Below are positions 1-5,587 of a stretch of DNA of 5,933 nt, piece after piece. The stretch lies in assembly GCA_023437345.1 (NCBI GenBank), contig JAEZGC010000260.1:1-5933 (forward strand), given 5' to 3'. This DNA comes from Actinomycetes bacterium (GTDB lineage Bacteria; Actinomycetota; Actinomycetes; Propionibacteriales; Propionibacteriaceae). Within the stretch, counting starts at the first letter, position 1, and every line of letters starts with the position of its first letter. The notes under the pieces were generated by a model. It worked only from the letters and a program-made list of their open reading frames with translations. It had not been told where the DNA came from and searched no databases. The translations under genes were made by a program, and so were the position numbers.

Positions 1-1833
1 GGGGCGACCGGCGCCGCGGGCGCCGGGGCCGCGATGGCGGGCCTCCCGCCGACCCTCGGGTTCACCGCCAAGGAGGCCGGGCTGGAGGGCATCACCAACC
101 TCGCCCTCACCGGTGACGGGCTGGGCATCGCCCCGCTGCCGGCCTGGGTCCTGGTCGGCACCGTCGTGCTCGGCTCGGCGCTGACTGTGGCCTACACCCT
201 GCGGTTCTGGTGGGGCGCGTTCGGCACCAAGCCCGGCCTGGCCCCGACCACTGTCAGCCACCCACCCTCGGTCGGCTTCCTGGCCGCCCCGGTCGTGCTC
301 GGCGTGACGGTGCTGGCGGCCGGCTTCCTCGGCGGCCCGCTGACGCCGGTGTTCGAGAGCTACGCCGCCACCCTGCCCGACGGTGAGCCGAGCCACGGGC
401 TCACCCTGCTGCCGTCGTGGGGGCTGCCGCTCGCCGCTTCGCTGCTGGCGATTGCCGGCGGCGCAGTGCTGTTCTGGCAGCGGGAGTGGATCGGCGCCGT
501 CCAGCAGACCTTCCCCAAGGTCCCCGCCGCCGCGGACGCCTACCGGATCACCATGGCGCGGCTCGACAGGCTGGCCGTCGAGGTCACCGGGCGTACCCAG
601 CGCGGCTCGCTGGCGTCCTATGTGGCGACGATCCTCGTGGTCATCACAGGGCTGATCTTCTTCGGGCTGGCACAGGTCCAGCAATGGCCGGCGGTGTACC
701 TCGCCGACCACTGGGGCCAGGTGCTGGTCGGCGCCGTGATGGTGGTCGCCGCGTTGCTGGTGGCCACCTCCCGTGGCCGGCTGCGCGCCGTCCTGCTGCT
801 GGGCGTCACGGGCTACGGCACCGCCTTGTTGTTCCTGATCCACGGCGCCCCCGACCTGGCGCTCACCCAGGTGATGGTCGAGACGATCACCCTGCTGGTG
901 TTCCTGCTGGTGCTGCGCAAGTTGCCCAAGTACTTCACCGAGCGGCCGCTGCAGTCGGCCCGCTGGTGGCGGGTGGTGATCGCGGCGGGCACCGGGCTGG
1001 CGTTCACCCTGGTGGCCCTGCTGGCGGCCGGCTCACGGACCGCGGCGCCGGTCTCCGAGCCGCTGCACGAGGCAGCCTCCGCCTACGGCTACGGCAACAA
1101 CATTGTCAACGTGGTGCTGGTCGACACCCGGGCCTGGGACACCATCGGCGAGATCGCGGTGCTGAGCATCGCCGCCACGGGAGTGGCGAGCCTGATCTTC
1201 CTGCGCGGCAGGGCGGGGCGGTTGCGCCGCCCGCCGGCGCTGCCGGACGGCAAGCTCGAGGGCTGGCTGGCCGGCAGCCGGCTGCTTCCCCGGCACGCCC
1301 GCTCGCTGATCTTCGAGGTGGTCACCCGGCTGCTGTTCGGCGTCATGCTGATGGTCTCGATCTACCTGCTGGTGGCCGGCCACAACCTGCCCGGCGGCGG
1401 TTTCGCCGGCGGGCTGGTCGCCGGGACGGCGCTGCTGATCCGCTACCTGGCCGCCGGTGGGCACGAGCTCGACGAAGCGGTCCCGATTCCCGCGGGCGTC
1501 ATCCTCGGTGCCGGCCTGGTGCTGTCGGTGGCGGCAGCCGTGGTCCCGGCCCTGGTCGGCGGGGTGATCTTCCAGAGCTTCGAGGTTTACCTGACCGTGC
1601 CCGGCTGGGAGTCGATCCAGCTGCCCGGCGGGCTGACCTGGACGCTGTTCGGCAAGATCCACCTGGTGTCCTCGACCGTCTTCGACCTCGGCGTCTACCT
1701 CGTCGTGGTCGGCATGATGGTCGACCTGGGCCGAAGCCTCGGCGCCGGGATCGACGCCCACGAGCGCGAGGAGCTCGCGCCGGCCCCCGAGCCGGAGTCG
1801 ACCCGCGCCGCCCCCGGGATGAGGTGGTCGTGA
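1..1833 (+). CDS. mnhA: Mrp/Mnh Na+/H+ antiporter subunit A fused to subunit B, 5'-truncated by window edge
   Basis: The frame is open from base 1, so this is the last 610 residues of a larger protein; the ATG at 34 is internal. It opens in the conserved GLPPTLGFTAKE segment of ND5/NuoL-like antiporter subunits, whose Lys (codon 70-72) matches the channel lysine of the broken late helix. After a variable stretch come an MbhD/DUF4040-like region (about 715-927, with HGAPDLALTQVMVET carrying a buried Asp and Glu), an MbhE-like region (about 961-1209, with NNIVNVVLVDTRAWDTIGE) and an MnhB domain (about 1297-1731, with AGHNLPGGGFAGGL). MnhA and MnhB are separate genes in Firmicutes; here they are one frame, as in PhaAB-type proteins. 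It ends in an acidic, proline-rich tail of about 30 residues. The role, from the family, is the large proton- and probably cation-conducting subunit of the inner-membrane complex. TGA 1831-1833 overlaps the mnhC ATG by one base. The identification is firm; the full length cannot be seen. Confidence 0.96.
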   Translation, partial: GATGAAGAGAAMAGLPPTLGFTAKEAGLEGITNLALTGDGLGIAPLPAWVLVGTVVLGSALTVAYTLRFWWGAFGTKPGLAPTTVSHPPSVGFLAAPVVLGVTVLAAGFLGGPLTPVFESYAATLPDGEPSHGLTLLPSWGLPLAASLLAIAGGAVLFWQREWIGAVQQTFPKVPAAADAYRITMARLDRLAVEVTGRTQRGSLASYVATILVVITGLIFFGLAQVQQWPAVYLADHWGQVLVGAVMVVAALLVATSRGRLRAVLLLGVTGYGTALLFLIHGAPDLALTQVMVETITLLVFLLVLRKLPKYFTERPLQSARWWRVVIAAGTGLAFTLVALLAAGSRTAAPVSEPLHEAASAYGYGNNIVNVVLVDTRAWDTIGEIAVLSIAATGVASLIFLRGRAGRLRRPPALPDGKLEGWLAGSRLLPRHARSLIFEVVTRLLFGVMLMVSIYLLVAGHNLPGGGFAGGLVAGTALLIRYLAAGGHELDEAVPIPAGVILGAGLVLSVAAAVVPALVGGVIFQSFEVYLTVPGWESIQLPGGLTWTLFGKIHLVSSTVFDLGVYLVVVGMMVDLGRSLGAGIDAHEREELAPAPEPESTRAAPGMRWS

Positions 1834-2261
1834 TGACGGGCAACCTCACCCTGGCGATAGTCGCCGGCGTCCTGATCGCGGGCGGGCTGTACCTGATCTC
1901 GGAACGTTCGCTGAGCCGGATCCTGGTCGGGGTCGTGATGGCCAGCAACGGCGTCAACGTCCTCTTCCTGGTCGCCTCCGGCCCGGCCGGCGGCCCGCCG
2001 ATCATCGGGATGACCGAGAAGTCGGCGATGAGTGACCCGCTGCCGCAGGCGATGGTGCTGACCGCCATCGTGATCACGTTGTCGGTGGCGGCGTTCGTCT
2101 TGACGATGGCCTACCGCAGCTTCCAGATCAACGGCCACGACGAGGTGCAGGACGACATCGAGGACGCCAGGATCCGCGTCCTGGCCCGCGCCGACAGCAC
2201 CTCGGAGAGCTACGAGGAGATCCAGTTCAGCGACACCGGAGAGGATGTGGTGAGCGAATGA
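1833..2261 (+). CDS. mnhC: Mrp/Mnh Na+/H+ antiporter subunit C (NuoK-like)
   Basis: This is a 142-residue membrane protein homologous to the complex I subunit NuoK. Three hydrophobic segments lie at about residues 6-23, 28-48 and 71-96. The family signature DPLPQAMVLTAIVI is at 68-81, and SNGVNVLF in the second segment is also typical. The start is ATG 1833, which overlaps the mnhA stop (TGATG) and has GAGG at 1821-1824 as a Shine-Dalgarno; a GTG at 1830 is a possible alternative. The frame stays open far upstream, but that part is only a shadow of mnhA. The protein exceeds the roughly 110-120 residues usual for MrpC because of a hydrophilic tail (about 97-142) with 14 Asp/Glu against 3 Arg. 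In the complex MnhC packs between the A and D channel subunits. The stop overlaps the mnhD start by 4 nt. An AUA codon, rare in this sequence, falls at codon 9. Confidence 0.95.
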   Translation: MTGNLTLAIVAGVLIAGGLYLISERSLSRILVGVVMASNGVNVLFLVASGPAGGPPIIGMTEKSAMSDPLPQAMVLTAIVITLSVAAFVLTMAYRSFQINGHDEVQDDIEDARIRVLARADSTSESYEEIQFSDTGEDVVSE

Positions 2262-3778
2262 ACAACCTGCTCGCCGTCCCGGTGCTGCTGTGTCTGCTCG
2301 GTGCGGCGGTCACCTTCCTGGCCGGCCGCCAGCCCCGGCTGCAGCGCGCAATCTCGATCACCGCCGTCGCGGGGGTGTCCGCGGTGGCCGCGATGCTGGT
2401 GTGGCTCACCGACACCCGGACCCTCGTCCTGTGGGTGGGCGACTGGCCGGTGCCGCTGGGCATAGTCCTGGTCGCGGACCGGCTCGCCGCCCTGATGCTG
2501 CTGGTCGCGGCCCTGGTCTCGCTGGCGGTGCTGCTCTACTCCACCGGCCAGGATGAGGACGAGGTGCGCCGGGAGACCCCGGTGTCGATCTTCCACCCCA
2601 CCTTCCTGCTGCTGGTGGCGGGGGTGTCGAACGCCTTCCTCACCGGCGACCTCTTCAACCTGTTCGTCAGTTTCGAACTGCTGCTGTTCGCCTCCTACGT
2701 GCTGCTGACCATGGGCGGCACCCGGGACCGGATCCGGGCCGGGTCGGTCTACGTCGTGGTCAACCTCGTCTCGTCGTCGCTGTTCCTGATCGCGCTCGCC
2801 ACCGTGTACGCCGCAACGGGCACCGTGAACATGGCGCAGCTGGGCGTCCGGCTGGCCGAGCTGCCCGTCGAGGTGCAGGGGGTGCTGCAATTCCTGGTGC
2901 TGGGCGTGTTCTCGATCAAGGCTGCGGTCTTCCCGCTGTCGGCGTGGCTGCCGCACTCCTACCCGACCGCCCCGGCGCCGGTCACCGCGGTGTTCGCCGG
3001 CCTGCTCACCAAGGTCGGCGTGTACGCGATCATCAGGACCCAGACCCTGCTGTTCCCCGAGTCGACGCTTCCGATCCTGCTGGGGGTGGCCGGTCTGGCG
3101 ACGATGGTGATCGGCATTCTCGGGGCGATAGCCCAGGTCGAGATCAAGCGTCTGCTGTCGTTCACCCTGGTCAGCCACATCGGCTTCATGATCTTCGGGA
3201 TCTCGCTGGCCTCCAACGGCGGCTACGCCGGCGCCATCTACTACGCCGCGCACCACATCACCATCCAGTGCACCCTGTTCCTGGTCGCCGGGCTTGTCGA
3301 ACGGGTGGGGGCCGCCACCAGCCTCGACCGGCTTGGCGGGCTGGCGAAGGCTGTGCCGGTGCTCGGGGTGATGTTCTTCATCCCGGCGGTCAACCTTGCC
3401 GGGATCCCGCCCTTCTCGGGCTTCATCGCGAAGCTGGCGCTGCTGCAGGCCGGCATCCAGGCCGACACCCCAATGGCGTGGGCGCTGGTCGCCGGCGCCG
3501 TCCTCACCTCGCTGCTCACCCTGTATGCGATGGCCAAGGTGTGGGCCCGCGCGTTCTGGGGTGAGGTCCCCGAGCGGACGCTGCGCAACCTGCGGCGATT
3601 CCGCGACCCGGCCATCGGGGCCCCGCTGCCCGGACTGATGGTCGGCTCGACGCTCGGCCTGCTGGCGCTGGCCACCGTGTTCACCGTCGCGGCCGGGCCG
3701 ATGTACCAGTACGTCAGCCGCTCCGCGGCGGCGTTGCTGGACGGCAGCTACCTTGCCTCTGTGCTGGGGGGTGGCTGA
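2258..3778 (+). CDS. mnhD: Mrp/Mnh Na+/H+ antiporter subunit D (NuoN/NuoM-like proton channel)
   Basis: This 506-residue, highly hydrophobic protein is full length for the family (about 490-510) and belongs to the proton-conducting membrane transporter family shared with NuoL/M/N. The charged residues expected in the channel are present: Glu140 in FVSFELLLF, Lys221 in FSIKAAVFPLSAWLPHSYP, Lys252 in LLTKVGVY, His307 in LVSHIGF, His332-His333, and Lys392 in GIPPFSGFIAKL. Their positions agree closely with the functionally important Glu, TM7 Lys and late-helix Lys known for MrpD proteins. The start ATG 2258 overlaps the mnhC stop (ATGA); a purine-rich GGAGAGG at 2238-2244 lies rather far upstream, so coupling to mnhC translation probably matters. 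The likely role is one of the two antiporter-like modules of the complex. TGA 3776-3778 shares one base with the mnhE ATG. Family and role are secure; ion specificity (Na+, Li+ or K+) cannot be read from the sequence. Confidence 0.97.
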   Translation: MNNLLAVPVLLCLLGAAVTFLAGRQPRLQRAISITAVAGVSAVAAMLVWLTDTRTLVLWVGDWPVPLGIVLVADRLAALMLLVAALVSLAVLLYSTGQDEDEVRRETPVSIFHPTFLLLVAGVSNAFLTGDLFNLFVSFELLLFASYVLLTMGGTRDRIRAGSVYVVVNLVSSSLFLIALATVYAATGTVNMAQLGVRLAELPVEVQGVLQFLVLGVFSIKAAVFPLSAWLPHSYPTAPAPVTAVFAGLLTKVGVYAIIRTQTLLFPESTLPILLGVAGLATMVIGILGAIAQVEIKRLLSFTLVSHIGFMIFGISLASNGGYAGAIYYAAHHITIQCTLFLVAGLVERVGAATSLDRLGGLAKAVPVLGVMFFIPAVNLAGIPPFSGFIAKLALLQAGIQADTPMAWALVAGAVLTSLLTLYAMAKVWARAFWGEVPERTLRNLRRFRDPAIGAPLPGLMVGSTLGLLALATVFTVAAGPMYQYVSRSAAALLDGSYLASVLGGG

Positions 3779-4377
3779 TGAGTGAGAACCCGCGCCGGCT
3801 CCGCGCCATCCTGCGCTGGCGGCTGCAGTCACGGGCGGTGCTGCTCCTGGCCGTGGTGTGGGTGCTGCTGTGGGGCGAGGCCTCGCTGCTGAACATCCTG
3901 TACGGCCTGGTGCTCGGCTGGCTGATCACCGTCGTGTTCTGGCTCGCCCCGATCCGCTACTACGGCAAGGTCAGGCTTTGGGGGTTGCTGCGGTTGGTGC
4001 TGGCGCAGGTCAAGGACCTCGCGGTGGCGTCCTTCCAGGTGGCCGTGGTGGCGCTGCGGCCCAACCTGAACATCAAGCCCGGCATCATCAAGGTGCGGCT
4101 CGCCGCCAACAGCGACCTCTACCAGGTGGCGGTCGCCGAGCTGATCTCGGTGGTGCCCGGCACCCTGGTCGTGGAGACCGTCCGGCGCCCCCGGTTGTTG
4201 TACCTTCACGTCTTCGACCTGCCGGACGCCGGCGCCATCCGGAAGCAGCGCAAGCACGCGCTGCAGATCGAGGACCGGGTGATCCGGGCCTTCGGCAGCG
4301 ATCACGAACTGCGCGCGGCCGACCTGCGGGCCGCCGAACGGCGAGCCGCCCAGCGCAGGAAGGGGGAGCGGCCGTGA
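3778..4377 (+). CDS. mnhE: Mrp/Mnh Na+/H+ antiporter subunit E
   Basis: A 199-residue MnhE-family protein. Hydrophobic segments lie near residues 20-35, 37-56 and 68-92, followed by a globular cytoplasmic part with the family pattern ALRPNLNIKPGIIKV (92-106), VVPGTLVVETV (125-135) and LYLHVFDLPD (141-150). The family usually measures about 160 residues. The excess here is a basic, Ala/Arg-rich C-terminal tail (about 160-199, ending RRAAQRRKGERP), and the N-terminus is also Arg-rich. The start ATG 3778 overlaps the mnhD stop (TGATG), with a G-run at 3766-3771 as a weak Shine-Dalgarno. MnhE has no complex I counterpart; in Mrp complexes it is a structural subunit packed with F and G beside MnhA. 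The stop overlaps the mnhF GTG by 4 nt. Confidence 0.95.
   Translation: MSENPRRLRAILRWRLQSRAVLLLAVVWVLLWGEASLLNILYGLVLGWLITVVFWLAPIRYYGKVRLWGLLRLVLAQVKDLAVASFQVAVVALRPNLNIKPGIIKVRLAANSDLYQVAVAELISVVPGTLVVETVRRPRLLYLHVFDLPDAGAIRKQRKHALQIEDRVIRAFGSDHELRAADLRAAERRAAQRRKGERP
4357..4368 (+). promoter_or_regulatory. Purine-rich Shine-Dalgarno for mnhF
   Basis: AGGAAGGGGGAG lies 5 bases before GTG 4374, within the 3' end of mnhE. It supports the GTG as the true start of mnhF rather than any codon further up the long open frame. Confidence 0.65.
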
Positions 4378-4688
4378 CGATAGTGATAGGCAGCGCCGTG
4401 GCGATGCTGATGGCCGCCGCCGTGCTGGTGCTGTGGCGGCTGGTTCAGGGCCCGACCTCGCTGGACCGGATCGTGGCAGGCGACGTCATCATCGCGATAG
4501 TGATCGCGTCGGTCGGGCTGTACTCGGTGCTGGCCGACAACACCACGGGCCTGCCGATCCTGCTGGGGCTGTCCCTGGTCGGCTTCAGCGCCGCCGTCGC
4601 GGTGGCCCGGCTGATCGCGTCCCCGTCCACTGTCCGCCGCCGCTTCGTCAGGCGGCAGTCGCGCCAGGAGGACAACGGTGACAGCTGA
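4374..4688 (+). CDS. mnhF: Mrp/Mnh Na+/H+ antiporter subunit F
   Basis: A 104-residue MrpF/PhaF-family protein with three hydrophobic segments (about 3-22, 36-52 and 60-80). It carries the conserved loop RLVQGPTSLDRIVAGDVI (22-39), whose Asp residues are the family hallmark, and the NTTGLPILLGLSLVGF pattern. The start is GTG 4374, set by a GTGA overlap with the mnhE stop and the purine-rich AGGAAGGGGGAG just upstream (4357-4368). There is no ATG near the right place, and the longer open frame upstream is antiparallel to no known family and simply shadows mnhE. Two of the first five codons are AUA. The end is basic then polar (VRRRFVRRQSRQ). MnhF is a small membrane subunit of the antiporter; in Bacillus MrpF has also been linked to cholate efflux. 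It overlaps mnhG by 11 nt. Confidence 0.94.
   Translation: MTIVIGSAVAMLMAAAVLVLWRLVQGPTSLDRIVAGDVIIAIVIASVGLYSVLADNTTGLPILLGLSLVGFSAAVAVARLIASPSTVRRRFVRRQSRQEDNGDS
4666..4671 (+). promoter_or_regulatory. Consensus Shine-Dalgarno for mnhG
   Basis: A perfect AGGAGG lies inside the last codons of mnhF, with 6 bases to GTG 4678. It fixes the GTG start of mnhG and is the strongest ribosome binding site in the antiporter operon, which suggests that mnhG can be initiated independently as well as by coupling. Confidence 0.8.
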
Positions 4689-5058
4689 CCAGTTCTTCGA
4701 CCTCGCCGGTGCTGTCGTGCTGGCCATCGGCGCCTTCTTCTGCCTCGCCGCCGCGATCGGACTGGTCCGGTTCCCCGACGTGATGACCCGGATGCACGCC
4801 GCCACCAAGCCGTCCGTCTTCGGCCTGATCCTCGTGCTGGTCGGGGTGACGCTCAGCCTGCGCGACTGGAAGGCCTTCACGTTGCTGGGCCTGGCGGTCG
4901 TGCTGCAGATCCTCACCGCCCCGGTCTCGGGCCACCTGGTCTCCCGCACGGCGTATCGTGACGGGGTCTGGGACGCCGAGCACGCAGTTGTCGACGACCT
5001 CGCGGCCGACGGCCTGCCCGACCAGAACCCGAGCCGGGAATCCGGGGTTCCGGAATGA
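4678..5058 (+). CDS. mnhG: Mrp/Mnh Na+/H+ antiporter subunit G
   Basis: A 126-residue MnhG/PhaG-family protein, the last subunit of the complex. Three hydrophobic segments lie at about 8-29, 46-60 and 66-84. The family signatures are GLVRFPDVMTRMHAATKPSV (28-47) and TAPVSGHLVSRTAYRDGV (80-97). The start is GTG 4678, six bases after a perfect AGGAGG at 4666-4671 that lies inside mnhF; the first 11 nt overlap the end of mnhF. The last 30 residues are hydrophilic and acidic and look poorly conserved, which is common in this family. It closes the six-gene run, and the order A(B)CDEFG matches Mrp operons in many bacteria. No strong terminator follows the stop codon, only an imperfect stem across it. 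Confidence 0.95.
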   Translation: MTADQFFDLAGAVVLAIGAFFCLAAAIGLVRFPDVMTRMHAATKPSVFGLILVLVGVTLSLRDWKAFTLLGLAVVLQILTAPVSGHLVSRTAYRDGVWDAEHAVVDDLAADGLPDQNPSRESGVPE

Positions 5059-5086
5059 TCGGGCCGGTGGCGGGGTAACCTTCCAG

Positions 5087-5115
5087 TTCCGAAATGCTCG
5101 GCACCGACCTAGACT
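5087..5115 (+). promoter_or_regulatory. Candidate promoter of the DUF3040 gene
   Basis: The 96-nt gap between mnhG and the DUF3040 gene is locally less GC-rich than its surroundings. TTCCGA (5087-5092) and TAGACT (5110-5115) are 17 bp apart and resemble housekeeping sigma-70 type -35 and TANNNT -10 boxes. A second TANNNT hexamer, TACGAT, at 5121-5126 lacks a good -35 partner. The prediction is by eye only; transcription could also run in from mnhG. Confidence 0.4.
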
Positions 5116-5143
5116 TGCTCTACGATTCGTCCACTACACAGCC

Positions 5144-5149
5144 AGGAGG
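5144..5149 (+). promoter_or_regulatory. Consensus Shine-Dalgarno for the DUF3040 gene
   Basis: AGGAGG ends 5 bases before ATG 5155, ideal spacing, and decides this start over earlier codons in other frames. Confidence 0.8.
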
Positions 5150-5154
5150 CGACG

Positions 5155-5529
5155 ATGGCCCTCTCTGAGGACGAACAGAGGCTCCTCGAACAGATGGAGG
5201 CCGCGCTCGCGGCCGAGGACCCCAAGCTCGCCAACACCCTGCGCGGGACCGGATCCCGACGCCTCCACCGTCGCCGCGCGGCAATCGCCGGCCTCGCCTT
5301 CCTGGTCGGCATCGGCTGCCTGATCGCCGGCATGCAGGTCCACCCGGTGCTCAGCGTGGCAGGGTTCCTTGTGATGCTGGCAGCCACGGTGGTCGCCGTC
5401 AGCTCCTGGCAGCACGTCGGCTACGACCAGGACGGCCAGAACGCAGGGGGCGGCAAACGACCAGCCGAGCGCGACTTCATGGACCGGATGGAAGAGCGCT
5501 GGCGCCGCCGTCAGGACGACGGCCTGTAG
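5155..5529 (+). CDS. DUF3040 family small membrane protein
   Basis: A 124-residue protein typical of the actinobacterial DUF3040 family in length and layout. The N-terminus MALSEDEQRLLEQMEAALAA, followed by EDPKLANTLR, is the family hallmark: an amphipathic acidic helix with a D/E-D-P motif. A basic stretch (SRRLHRRR, 34-41) then precedes two hydrophobic segments (about 42-60 and 63-84), and the C-terminal cytoplasmic tail ends FMDRMEERWRRRQ, also conserved in the family. The start ATG has a perfect AGGAGG. The molecular function is not known. In other actinobacteria (for example Rv2169c of M. tuberculosis) DUF3040 genes lie near mraZ/rsmH and the division and cell-wall cluster, so a link to the envelope is possible but unproven. 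Here it lies 96 nt after mnhG and converges on the downstream minus-strand gene. No part of it indicates membership in the antiporter complex. Confidence 0.9.
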   Translation: MALSEDEQRLLEQMEAALAAEDPKLANTLRGTGSRRLHRRRAAIAGLAFLVGIGCLIAGMQVHPVLSVAGFLVMLAATVVAVSSWQHVGYDQDGQNAGGGKRPAERDFMDRMEERWRRRQDDGL

Positions 5530-5543
5530 CCTTCAGCACGGTC

Positions 5544-5570
5544 ACAGCCCGGGCGGATCGCCCGGGCTGT
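5544..5570. terminator. Hairpin terminator between convergent genes
   Basis: ACAGCCCGGGC (5544-5554) pairs perfectly with GCCCGGGCTGT (5560-5570) around a 5-nt loop, giving an 11-bp, mostly GC stem. It lies 14 nt after the TAG of the DUF3040 gene and 17 nt after the stop of the minus-strand gene. No T-run follows on either strand, as is common for actinobacterial intrinsic terminators, and the symmetry would let it serve both genes. Confidence 0.75.
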
Positions 5571-5587
5571 CGCATGTCCGGAGCCGG

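Noticed and set aside
1033..1761. 242-codon minus-strand open frame opposite the MnhB part of mnhA
   Set aside because: It has the same low-complexity hydrophilic composition as other antisense shadows and no ribosome binding site or recognisable motif; it is explained by third-position G/C bias.
417..1832. Long + strand open frame running into mnhC
   Set aside because: Only the part from 1833 has MnhC character. The upstream translation is Arg/Gly/Ala-rich noise in another frame of mnhA, so it is not a fusion protein.
2210..3832. 540-codon open frame on the minus strand opposite mnhD
   Set aside because: Its translation is rich in Gln, Arg, His, Asp and Gly with no domain-like pattern. It is the usual antisense shadow of a GC-rich membrane-protein gene, and mnhD itself is unambiguous.
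3858..4373. Long + strand open frame running into mnhF
   Set aside because: Only the part from GTG 4374 matches MnhF; the rest is an out-of-frame shadow of mnhE.
5034..5053. Possible terminator stem at the mnhG stop codon
   Set aside because: The stem is only about six pairs with a bulge, begins inside the coding sequence and has no T-run; it is too weak to call beside the perfect hairpin at 5544-5570.
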